From the NCBI RefSeq assembly GCF_010548305.1, contig NZ_JAAGLV010000022.1:62001-126000 (forward strand): a stretch of DNA of 64,000 nt, in the 5' to 3' direction. This document shows positions 56,071-63,485 of this stretch, piece by piece; position 1 is the stretch's first letter; each line of letters begins with the position of its first letter. Source of the stretch: Streptomyces sp. SID13031 (GTDB taxonomy: Bacteria > Actinomycetota > Actinomycetes > Propionibacteriales > Kribbellaceae). Both the position numbers and the translations under genes were made by a program. The notes beneath the pieces are model-generated. The model was not told the DNA's origin and did no database searches. It saw nothing but the letters and a program-made list of their open reading frames with translations.

Positions 56071-56636
56071 GAAGTTTCCGAGACCAGTACTGCGGTAGTA
56101 CCTGCGGCGAGTGCCTTGAACAGATGGGGCACGTCGCCGGGGTAAGCGATGTAGTCGCCGGGCTGTAGCTCGACCGGCTCTTCCAGTGGGCCGATCAGGG
56201 CGCGCCCGGTGCTCAGTACTACGTGTTCGATCGTGCCCGGCATGTGCGGCTGGGACTCGCGGCCCGGGCCGGGTGCGACCACGATGCGGTAGAGGTCGCG
56301 CCGGGCGTGGGGTGGGCTGGCGGCGACCAGCGTCGCGCTGTAGTCGGAGTGCTCCGAGTAGATCGCCGGGCCCTCGTTCGCGCGGATCACCTGGACCTTC
56401 GGGCGCTGTGGTTCGAGCAGGTCGGCGAACTGGATCTCGAGGGCGACGGAGAGCGCCCAGAGCGTCTCGACGCTCGGGTTGCCGGTGCCCGACTCCAGCT
56501 GGGACAGGGTGGACTTCGCGACGCCCGCGCGCCTGGCCACCTCGGTGAGGGAAAGGCCGGCCCTGCCCCGCTCCCGGCGCAGCGAGGATGCGATCACGTC
56601 AAGTGGTGCCTTGCTGTCCATCGGTGTTCGCTCCAT
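56067..56636 (-). CDS. XRE-cupin regulator
   Basis: A 189-residue regulator with N-terminal HTH (LSLTEVARRAGVAKSTLSQLESGTGNPSVETLWALSVAL) and C-terminal cupin (PHMPGTIEHVVLSTGRALIGPLEEPVELQPGDYIAYPGDVPHLFKAL) carrying the ligand-binding strands. It is divergent from AzlC-AzlD and presumably senses an amino acid or related compound. ATG five codons downstream is an alternative start. Its stop overlaps the methyltransferase end. Confidence 0.84.
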   Translation of the reverse strand: MERTPMDSKAPLDVIASSLRRERGRAGLSLTEVARRAGVAKSTLSQLESGTGNPSVETLWALSVALEIQFADLLEPQRPKVQVIRANEGPAIYSEHSDYSATLVAASPPHARRDLYRIVVAPGPGRESQPHMPGTIEHVVLSTGRALIGPLEEPVELQPGDYIAYPGDVPHLFKALAAGTTAVLVSETS

Positions 56637-56653
56637 CGGTCCAGGTGTTCGGC

Positions 56654-56689
56654 TTGACGAACGACTGTGATCTGTTCATCATAAACGCC
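56654..56689 (+). promoter_or_regulatory. Promoter of azlC (TTGACG-17-CATCAT)
   Basis: TTGACG (56654-56659) and CATCAT (56677-56682) are separated by 17 bp, and CATCAT ends seven bases before the azlC ATG, a leaderless arrangement. The divergent XRE-cupin gene starts within 54 bp, so one operator in this gap could control both. Confidence 0.5.
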
Positions 56690-57397
56690 ATGCGTTCGAT
56701 ATGGCGAACAATCTCAGAGGTGTCCGCGACCCTGGATCGCGGGTTGCTGCGCGATATCGGCCTGGTCTGCCTGGCTGACGGCGTGGTCGGGCTCTCGTAC
56801 GGCGCGATCAGCGTCGGTGGGGGACTGCCGTTGTGGGTGCCGGTGGCGTTGTCGCTGCTGGTGTTCGCCGGGGCGTCGCAATTCCTGTTCGTCGGGATCG
56901 TCGCGGCCGGTGGCAGCCCGATCGCGGCGACGATCGCCGGGTTGCTGGTGAACACCCGGCACGTCGCCTTCGGGCTGGCCGTGAGCGACGTGATCGGCGG
57001 CGGCTGGAAACGGCTGCCCGGAAGTCACCTGATGACGGACGAGAATGTGGCCTTCGCGCTCGGGCAGGAGGACCTGCGGCAGAAGCGGGCGGCGTACTGG
57101 GCGTGTGGGATCGGGATCTTCGTCTGCTGGAGCATCGGCGTCGTGATCGGGGCGGCGGCCGGGTCGGTGATCACCGATACCGATGTCTTCGGGCTGGATG
57201 CCGCGTTCCCCGCTGTGCTGCTGGCGTTGGTGCTGCCGGCTCTTCGCGATCGGTCGACCCGGACGGCCGCTGCGATCGGTGTCGTGGTCGCACTCGTGGT
57301 CACGCCGTTCCTGCCGGCCGGGTTGCCTGTTCTGTTCGCCCTGGTGGGGTTGCTCTTCTATCGCGTTGAGAAGCGCACTTTGGAGACCGTCGGATGA
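56690..57397 (+). CDS. azlC: AzlC-type amino acid exporter, large subunit
   Basis: A 235-residue AzlC with about eight membrane helices: GLSYGAISVGGGLPLWVPVALSLLVFAGASQFLFVGIVAAGGSPIAATIAGLLVNTRHVAFGLAVS, the family signature with NTRH. AzlC and AzlD together export branched-chain amino acids and analogues. The ATG follows a leaderless promoter, and the gene overlaps azlD by four bases. Confidence 0.9.
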   Translation: MRSIWRTISEVSATLDRGLLRDIGLVCLADGVVGLSYGAISVGGGLPLWVPVALSLLVFAGASQFLFVGIVAAGGSPIAATIAGLLVNTRHVAFGLAVSDVIGGGWKRLPGSHLMTDENVAFALGQEDLRQKRAAYWACGIGIFVCWSIGVVIGAAAGSVITDTDVFGLDAAFPAVLLALVLPALRDRSTRTAAAIGVVVALVVTPFLPAGLPVLFALVGLLFYRVEKRTLETVG

Positions 57398-57714
57398 GCA
57401 ACACGGTGATGGTGGCGGCGATCCTGGTACTTGCCGTAGGCACCTTTTCGTTGCGGCTCGCGGGGCCGTTGCTGCGGACCCGGTTCGAGTTGCCCGATCG
57501 GGCGCAGCAGGTGATGTCGGCGGCCGCGGTCGTGCTGCTCGCCGCGCTGGTGGCGACGGCCGCGCTGACCGACGGACACAGCGACGCGGGGATCGCGCGA
57601 CCAGCGGGGGTACTGGTCGGCGGCGTACTGGCCTGGCGGAAGGCGCCGTTCGTACTGGTGGTGGTGGCAGCCGCCGCTACGGCTGCCGGGTTGCGGCTGC
57701 TCGGCGTACCGTGA
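57394..57714 (+). CDS. azlD: AzlD-type amino acid exporter, small subunit
   Basis: A 106-residue protein with four membrane helices (ILVLAVGTFSLRLAGPLL, VMSAAAVVLLAALVATAAL, AGVLVGGVLAWRKAPFVLVVVAAAATAAGLRLLG), of the AzlD family. ATGA overlap with azlC. A 26-27 bp direct duplication straddles its stop codon. Confidence 0.88.
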   Translation: MSNTVMVAAILVLAVGTFSLRLAGPLLRTRFELPDRAQQVMSAAAVVLLAALVATAALTDGHSDAGIARPAGVLVGGVLAWRKAPFVLVVVAAAATAAGLRLLGVP

Positions 57715-57750
57715 CCGCCTCTAGCGGCTGCTCGGCGTACCCGTGACCGC
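57693..57750. repeat. Direct duplication across the azlD stop
   Basis: GCGGCTGCTCGGCGTACC-GTGACCGC occurs at 57693-57718 and again, with one extra C, at 57724-57750, five bases apart. It reads as a recent tandem duplication of the azlD 3' end and stop. Confidence 0.7.
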
Positions 57751-57772
57751 TTCTTGCAGCTAACGTTCGGCC

Positions 57773-58414
57773 ATGAGACGAGTGGGGATCGCCAGTTTCG
57801 TGGTGGGGGCCGCGCTCGCCGTGTTCTTCGTCGTCATGATCGTGCGGAGCGCGCCGAGTATGCCGAAGCCGATCGGCGACGGGGTGGTGCATGTGTCGAA
57901 GAAGGGGCTGACGCTCTGGGCGTCGCAGCCTGGTGTGAAGGCGACCTGCGAGGTGAAGACGGCGGGCGGCGTGGACGTCCCGCTGGAGGTCGAGAGTGGA
58001 TCCGAGTCGCTCGAGATCAACGGCACGGCCTGGTACCTCGTCGCGCGGTCGACTGAGGTGGTGCCGGCCGGCGACTACGTGGTCAACTGCATCGACGACG
58101 GTTCCGATACGACGTACGCCGTCGCGCGGCGGAGCTCGATCGGCATCTTCGTGCTGTCGATCCTGGGCCTGGTCTTCTCCGTGCTGATCTTCGTGATCCT
58201 GGGCACGACCCTGCTCGCGGCCGGCTCCCGCCGCAGCAAGCGCAACCCGAACATCACCTTCCGCGACGGCCCACCCAACTACCCACCGCCCGGCGGACCC
58301 CAGTACGGGCCTCCTGGGCCGCAGGGCAACACGTTCCCCGGCTACCCGCCGCCCAACACCTACAACCCCGGCCCCAACCCCGACCGGCCTCAGGATCGCC
58401 CTCAGGACAGCTAG
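57773..58414 (+). CDS. Two-TM protein with proline/glycine-rich tail
   Basis: A 213-residue protein with an N-terminal membrane helix (ASFVVGAALAVFFVVMIVR), an exported beta-rich part (GLTLWASQPGVKATCEVKTAGG), a second helix (IGIFVLSILGLVFSVLIFVILGTTLLAAG) and a cytoplasmic tail of PPP/GPP/YPPP repeats. No family recognised. TAACGT ends six bases before ATG. Confidence 0.72.
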   Translation: MRRVGIASFVVGAALAVFFVVMIVRSAPSMPKPIGDGVVHVSKKGLTLWASQPGVKATCEVKTAGGVDVPLEVESGSESLEINGTAWYLVARSTEVVPAGDYVVNCIDDGSDTTYAVARRSSIGIFVLSILGLVFSVLIFVILGTTLLAAGSRRSKRNPNITFRDGPPNYPPPGGPQYGPPGPQGNTFPGYPPPNTYNPGPNPDRPQDRPQDS

Positions 58415-58539
58415 TGCCGCAGCCACGCAAGACACTGCTCTGGGCCGCGATCGCGTCGCTACTGATCGGCACAGTGCTGGGCGTCACCTTCCTGATCCTC
58501 TACCGCAGACGTCAACCCGCGAGAGCTGCCTCGAGATAG
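58414..58539 (+). CDS. 41-residue single-TM peptide
   Basis: The GTG shares one base with the preceding stop (TAGTG) and encodes VPQPRKTLLWAAIASLLIGT followed by more hydrophobic residues and an RRRQPARAASR end: a short basic start, one membrane helix (about 9-29) and a basic tail. The orientation signal is plausible and the tight coupling argues it is real. It overlaps the end of the convergent 62-residue gene. Confidence 0.55.
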   Translation: MPQPRKTLLWAAIASLLIGTVLGVTFLILYRRRQPARAASR

Positions 58540-58700
58540 AGCTCCAGACGCTCCTGGAGAAGCTCCGGGGTCAGGTCACTCCGCCCGAGGTCCCGCCACG
58601 GTCCGGCGACCTTCTCCGCGTCCGGCGCGAAGGCGAGGGCATCCAGCAACAGCCAGTAGCGGTGGTCGTCGCGCCTTGCCCAGGTGAGTGGATCAGGCAT
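58512..58700 (-). CDS. 62-residue hypothetical coupled to the synthase-like gene
   Basis: MPDPLTWARRDDHRYWLLLD begins a soluble, Leu/Glu/Arg-rich peptide (DLTPELLQERLELYLEAALAG). Its ATG lies inside the end of the spermidine-synthase-like gene, overlapping it by eight bases, which favours coupled translation. No known family. Confidence 0.6.
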   Translation of the reverse strand: MPDPLTWARRDDHRYWLLLDALAFAPDAEKVAGPWRDLGRSDLTPELLQERLELYLEAALAG

Positions 58701-60771
58701 TGACGACTGAGGAGCCCTTCGGCCGGAGCAGGAACGCACCGGCGTACAGGAGGGCCGCGATGATCAGCAGGCCGTCGAAGCCGATGATCAGGGCTGCGTA
58801 TTCGAGGCAGCCGCCGAGCATCGCGCCGAGCAGGTTGGCGCCGAAGCTCGCGGTGCCGTCCTCGGTGTCGGTGAAGCGCTTGGCGAAGATCACGTTCGCG
58901 GCGAAGATCGGCGTGAACGCGATCACCACCGCGACCAGCGCCCGCAACCCGACCGGCATCGAGAGCAGCCAGCTGTCCGGGAAGACCCAGCTGAGCAGCA
59001 ATCCCGCGCCCAGGACGGCGTACATGATCTTCACCGGTGGGGTCTTGAACCGCCGCGTCACTTCGACAGCGGCCAGGACGGCGACCAGCACCCCGGCGAA
59101 CACGATCGCGTTGACCACCCAGGTCGTACCGAACAGCAGCGCGAACCCGGTGATGCTCTTCGTCTCCAGCAACATGAACCCGGCACCGAGCAGGAACAGG
59201 TCGGTGTACGGCCGCATCCGCCGGTACGACGAACCGCCGCCCGCGATCCCGACGCCGATCAACCCGGCGAGCAGCACCAGCCCCAACGTGACCAGGTACA
59301 GCGACGGGATCCGATCGGTGAACAGGTAGAGGAACGGCCGGTTGTCCGTGGCCGGCGGCGGCGTGACCGCGCTCGGCCCGGTCCACGCGACGTTGCCGCA
59401 GGTCTGGTCGGCCTCGGTCAGTCCGACCGTGACCACGGCCTGCTGCAGATCGTCGCCGACCTTGTCCACACAGGGCTTGTGCCCGAAGGCCTTCTCCGCC
59501 GTCAGCGCGAGCCGGTCGATCAGCCAGGTCTCGCGGTAGTAGTTGTACATCGCGAACGCACCGCCCGGAGCGAGGTGCTCCTTCGCGCTCTCGAACGCCT
59601 GCTGGGTGAACAGGTAGCTCTCCAGGCGCAGCGAGCTCGCGCCGTTGACCAGCGTCAGCGAGTCCGGCAACGCCAGCAGGATCAGGTCGTACTTCTTGTC
59701 GGTCCCGGACAGGTAGGCCCGCCCGTCGTTGATGTAGGACGTGACGCGGGGGTCCTGGTACGGGTGGTCCGGGTGTTTGGCCTTGCCGATGTCGCGGATC
59801 CGCGGGTCGATCTCGACCGCGTCGACGTGCTCCGCGCCCTTCTTCAACGCAATCGCCACGTCGGAGCCCGAACCGGCACCGATGATCAGTACGTTCTTCG
59901 GCGTCTTGCCCGCGGCCGCGCGCTCATAGGGCAGTCCGTACTGCGGTTCCCACTGCAGCCGCGCGTCGGCCGGGATCGCCTGCTGGTGCGGTACGCCGTT
60001 CACCGTGATCGTCAGCAGCGGTACGCCCTGCCACTCGAACCCCGAGGTCTGCACCTTGTAGTACGGCGACCAACTGTTCTCCGGCCGCGTCGACTCGTGG
60101 AACAGCACACCGACCATCACCAGCAGCGGCACGGCCACCAGCGCGGCACTCAGCGCGGTCGCGGTCACCTTCTGTTGCGGCACCATCAGCGCCAGGAACG
60201 CGATCGTGACGATCGCACCCCACCAGATCGGCGGCGCTCCGAGGAACGACAGCGCGGTGAAGGAGACGATGCCGATCAAGCTGCCGATCAGGTCGAACCG
60301 GTACGCCGTCAGGCGCGGCAGCTCACCGAAGCAGCGGCCGACGAGCTCGGCCGGGCCGGCCAGGACTACCGCGGCGGCGACGAAGATGATCGGCAGGATC
60401 ACCCAGGTCGGCGGACCGCTGGTCTCCAGGCTGGTGAAGTAGATGACGCTGGAGGAGCTGCCCCGGTTGACCGTCACCGGCTTCCACGCGATCACCGCGA
60501 CGAGCAGGCCGAGCATGATCGGGGAGTAGTAGGGCAGTCGCTTCGCCCGGCCGGACCGCAGGATGCCGATCCCGATGCCGAGGAACGAGCCCAGCAGGAC
60601 GAAGTTCGAGAAGTAGCTCAGGTGGACGACGTTGGACCCGGTCCACCGGATCAGCGCCAGCTCCAGGAACAGCATCAGTGCGCTGGACAGGACCAGGCGG
60701 GGTTTCACCGCGAGTGGACTGTGCCACCGGGGGATGCTGATCTGATCGGGTGTTGACGAGTCGACTGCCAT
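58693..60771 (-). CDS. Membrane-embedded spermidine synthase-like protein
   Basis: About 692 residues. The first 260 form about seven membrane helices, then a spermidine-synthase-like aminopropyl/methyltransferase-fold domain (PKNVLIIGAGSGSDVAIALKKGAEHVDAVEIDPRI and DKYDLILLALPDSLTL), then about seven more helices. Polyamine-forming residues cannot be verified, so it may not make spermidine. I start at MAVDSSTPDQ, since upstream sequence is the gene-poor strip. TATGGT lies five bases upstream. Confidence 0.83.
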   Translation of the reverse strand: MAVDSSTPDQISIPRWHSPLAVKPRLVLSSALMLFLELALIRWTGSNVVHLSYFSNFVLLGSFLGIGIGILRSGRAKRLPYYSPIMLGLLVAVIAWKPVTVNRGSSSSVIYFTSLETSGPPTWVILPIIFVAAAVVLAGPAELVGRCFGELPRLTAYRFDLIGSLIGIVSFTALSFLGAPPIWWGAIVTIAFLALMVPQQKVTATALSAALVAVPLLVMVGVLFHESTRPENSWSPYYKVQTSGFEWQGVPLLTITVNGVPHQQAIPADARLQWEPQYGLPYERAAAGKTPKNVLIIGAGSGSDVAIALKKGAEHVDAVEIDPRIRDIGKAKHPDHPYQDPRVTSYINDGRAYLSGTDKKYDLILLALPDSLTLVNGASSLRLESYLFTQQAFESAKEHLAPGGAFAMYNYYRETWLIDRLALTAEKAFGHKPCVDKVGDDLQQAVVTVGLTEADQTCGNVAWTGPSAVTPPPATDNRPFLYLFTDRIPSLYLVTLGLVLLAGLIGVGIAGGGSSYRRMRPYTDLFLLGAGFMLLETKSITGFALLFGTTWVVNAIVFAGVLVAVLAAVEVTRRFKTPPVKIMYAVLGAGLLLSWVFPDSWLLSMPVGLRALVAVVIAFTPIFAANVIFAKRFTDTEDGTASFGANLLGAMLGGCLEYAALIIGFDGLLIIAALLYAGAFLLRPKGSSVVNA

Positions 60772-60974
60772 GGGCGGCGACCATACCGGATCAGAAGTGG
60801 TCCACATCACCCTTGCCCCCGTTTTCGGCATCCGGTGGGGCTGGCGCGTTGACCCACCCGTGCTCGCGTTGGGTGCTGGCGCGTTGACCCCGCCCGAACC
60901 ACAAGCGGTAGATCGCCGACCGTGTCCGACCCACCCGTGCTTTGCGCTCGGCAGCACCCGAGTTCGCAACTGCT
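60772..60974. other. Short interval with direct repeats
   Basis: No gene. It contains repeated short segments (GGCGCGTTGACC at about 60841 and 60889; GACCCACCCGTGCT at about 60849 and 60929), consistent with a decayed or rearranged patch next to the HTH remnant. Confidence 0.4.
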
Positions 60975-61215
60975 TCATCCTTGGGGATCTCGGATCCGCA
61001 CACCGAGCTTCCGCAGAGTCGTGCCGATCGTCTGTCCATTGAAGCCCAGCCGTTCGCCGATCCGGGCCGACGAGCAGCCCTCTTCGTAGAGCCGCGCGGC
61101 TTCGGCCACCTGGTCCGGGGTAAGCCCTCTCGGCCGGATCGTGACACCTCCCGCCCCAGGATCAGCCCAGCTGTATCCGGGTGGATGCCGAACCGTGCAC
61201 CCAGGTTCCGTACGT
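60975..61215 (-). pseudogene. Frameshifted two-HTH (recombinase-tail-like) remnant
   Basis: One frame gives LGARFGIHPDTAGLILGRE and the next gives VTIRPRGLTPDQVAEAARLY, then GERLGFNGQTIGTTLRKLGV and IRDPQG. Together they match the double helix-turn-helix tail found after serine recombinases and in small DNA-binding proteins. They join perfectly if one G is restored in GGGCGGGAGG at about 61148. A frame starting at 61229 (ATGA overlap with the upstream stop) may still make the C-terminal half. Confidence 0.65.
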
Positions 61216-61225
61216 GGTTGGTGGA

Positions 61226-62989
61226 TCATCCGCCCAGTAGTCGCTCGACCAGTTGCAGTTCGCCGCGGAGTTGCTCCCTGGCCTGGCGGATGGCGAATTC
61301 GGCGCCTTCCATGACGGCACCTTCGATTGCGTCGTCCCCGCGGTCGAATGCGGCTTCGTCGGGATAGGGGAACTGAGCCCTGAGTGCGACAACCGCACCG
61401 CCCAAGGCGACGGCCACGAGCGGCTCGGGGGAGAACCATGGCAGGGGCGGGTCCTCCGGCCGATCGAGGTGGGGCGGCCACGGATCGATCCAGGGCTTGA
61501 TCTCCGGCCAGAGGCGGTCGAAGACAGGGAAAAGCCATTCCAGGCTTTGGCACTGGCCGGCGGCCTTGCCCAGGACATCCCGCGCGTGGATGCCGATGTG
61601 GTAGAGGTCGACGATGCTGATTCGATCGAGAGAACGGTTTGGATCGTCCAGTGTCGCCTCGACGATGCGGGCGTCCCAGATGACGTCCCACCAGGATCTC
61701 CAGCGCATGCACGAGAGGCGCTCGGGTGTCGCGATCCAGACGGCAACATTGACGTAGTACTCACGGATCTTTGCCAGGGCGGCCTTGCCTGCCGCCGAGT
61801 AAAGGAATCCGATGTGCTTGCTGGGGTGAGTGCCCGGCGTTGCGAAGTCGTCGAAGCCCCCACCCTCCAGGATTCCGATCAGGTTCACGTTGACGAAATG
61901 GTGCCAGGTGGAATCACAGACCACTCGCCCCACTCGGGCCCGGTGGCCGTCGTACGTGCTGAGCAGCGGGAACCTGTGGGCCTGTGTCGGAAGTTTGGTC
62001 GGAGAGCCACCGATGTACCCGTCGTTGCCGGCCGGTACCCGACCCCAGGCGACGATCTCGGGGACGACCTGGCCGGAGCCGTCGGCCGCATCGGGATACT
62101 CTGGCGTGCCATCAGTTGCCGCGAGTGCGAGATTGTCCGGTGTACGGCATTCGCCTTCGTGCGGGTGGTCCGGGAAGACGTCGATGCGCCCGTATCTACT
62201 GCACAAGACGGGATGCGGATAGCGAGCGGCGCGCAGGATATGCACCCAGGCGGAATAGAGTTTGAGGTCGATCTGCTGCGGGATGTCGTCACTTTGGTCG
62301 CTGAACTGGCTGCCTGCATCATGACCGATCACGTTCGAATCGTTCCGCCGAACTCCGCCCATACTTACCTCGTCCTGGCCGGTAGGCCCGGCGAAGGACT
62401 GCCAGTGGCGCATGTTGCGCGCCCGGTCCACGGATCCGCCGAGGCCGCGGCCCAATGAACCGTGGTCGCCGGTGGCGAACAGGCCGCCACCGCGATTCAT
62501 GTGCTCGGTGAGCTTGGCGAGTTCAGCATGACCGAGCCGGTCCACCGGGTAGGCGGCGGTGTTGTTCAGGCGGTTGGCGTACGACGAGCTGTGGAAGAAG
62601 GTCTCGATCCCGAACAGCCACACTTCGTCAAAGTCGTTGGGATCGAAGTGATCGGGGTTGTCGAATGCGAAGCCTTTGATACTGCGAGTGATCCCAGGTG
62701 CGCCTGCCATCACCTCGGAGTCCGTGGCGTTCGTTCTCAGGTGGGCCAGTGTGAGGTCGAACCTGACGTAGCTGCGCTGATCGTTGAGGAGCACGCCGAC
62801 GAAGGTCGACAGACCAAAGTCCCCCTCGCCGAAGTTGAGTCCTCCGTCGGTGACGAGGAGTACGCGGACCGTGCAAGGGCGTCGCCAGGGCAGAATGATG
62901 CGGACGTCTTTGAGGTGCTTGGTGTGCCGCTCGTACGCAGCTTCCTCCAGCCAGGATCGCCTGGGCATAGAGGTATCTTGATCAGTCAC
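61226..62989 (-). CDS. Large protein of unknown function, possible amidotransferase-like fold
   Basis: A 587-residue protein without recognised domain or signal peptide. Near residue 40 VRVLLVTDGGLNFGEGDFGLSTFVGVLL and near 175 GGGLFATGDHGSLGRGLGG resemble class I glutamine amidotransferase/ThuA-like folds. The middle is Asp/His-rich (DHPHEGECRTPDNLALAA, VCDSTWHHFVNVNL). There are many Trp residues. The last 100 residues have a helical stretch that might touch a membrane. GTG start with GGGGGG just upstream. Function cannot be given. Confidence 0.72.
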   Translation of the reverse strand: MTDQDTSMPRRSWLEEAAYERHTKHLKDVRIILPWRRPCTVRVLLVTDGGLNFGEGDFGLSTFVGVLLNDQRSYVRFDLTLAHLRTNATDSEVMAGAPGITRSIKGFAFDNPDHFDPNDFDEVWLFGIETFFHSSSYANRLNNTAAYPVDRLGHAELAKLTEHMNRGGGLFATGDHGSLGRGLGGSVDRARNMRHWQSFAGPTGQDEVSMGGVRRNDSNVIGHDAGSQFSDQSDDIPQQIDLKLYSAWVHILRAARYPHPVLCSRYGRIDVFPDHPHEGECRTPDNLALAATDGTPEYPDAADGSGQVVPEIVAWGRVPAGNDGYIGGSPTKLPTQAHRFPLLSTYDGHRARVGRVVCDSTWHHFVNVNLIGILEGGGFDDFATPGTHPSKHIGFLYSAAGKAALAKIREYYVNVAVWIATPERLSCMRWRSWWDVIWDARIVEATLDDPNRSLDRISIVDLYHIGIHARDVLGKAAGQCQSLEWLFPVFDRLWPEIKPWIDPWPPHLDRPEDPPLPWFSPEPLVAVALGGAVVALRAQFPYPDEAAFDRGDDAIEGAVMEGAEFAIRQAREQLRGELQLVERLLGG

Positions 62990-63301
62990 TGTCCCCCCAA
63001 GTTTTGTGAACTGATTTCATTTGCACGATCCTCGGACGGTAATGGAGTGTCAAGGGGTGACCGCCGGGTCAAATGATTGATCATAATCAGCCAATAGAAC
63101 GGACGAATCGGCTGAGTCCGGGTGAAATATCTGCGTCGAAGATCGTGAAATTCAATGACGGACGCACTCCGATTGTGATGCGGGAGCCGGCCGCGATCTT
63201 TTGGTTGTACTACGCCCGGACACCCGCCGCGATCGAACCTCCTGGGTCCACCGTGGAGACTTGTTGGCTGCGGACCAGAGGTTCGGCCTTGACCAAACTG
63301 C

Positions 63302-63341
63302 CAGTCATATGACAGGCGTGACAGTCATGTGACAGGTGACG
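63302..63341. repeat. Tandem 20-bp repeats with GTCATRTGAC palindromes
   Basis: CAGTCATATGACAGGCGTGA (63302-63321) is followed directly by CAGTCATGTGACAGGTGACG (63322-63341). Each contains a near-palindromic GTCATRTGAC. The 20-bp period is two helical turns, as for side-by-side regulator dimers. They lie 145 bp before the TetR start. Confidence 0.6.
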
Positions 63342-63473
63342 TTGGCGAGCAATCCCCGCGGGCACGGGCAGCGGAGCTGCTCAGCAGCGAAGGACGGCGC
63401 ACTCGGGACGATCGTCAGGCGCTGGACCGTCGATGAGAGTTGTCGCGGTCAGGTTCGATGGTTGGGGCGCGGA

Positions 63474-63479
63474 TAGGCT
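63474..63479 (+). promoter_or_regulatory. -10 element of the leaderless TetR gene (TAGGCT)
   Basis: TAGGCT ends six bases before the ATG and no Shine-Dalgarno is present, so transcription likely begins at the start codon. Confidence 0.5.
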
Positions 63480-63485
63480 GGTTGG

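Larger units (their letters stand above)
62990..63485. other. Lower-GC interval with tandem repeats
   Basis: About 500 bp with noticeably fewer G/C in its first half. A 79-codon frame (63073-63312) is not convincing. It holds the promoter of the large unknown gene, the 20-bp tandem repeats at 63302-63341 and the TetR promoter. Confidence 0.45.

Noticed and set aside
63073..63312. 79-codon frame in the low-GC interval
   Set aside because: No start signals and no recognisable motif; kept only as a note.
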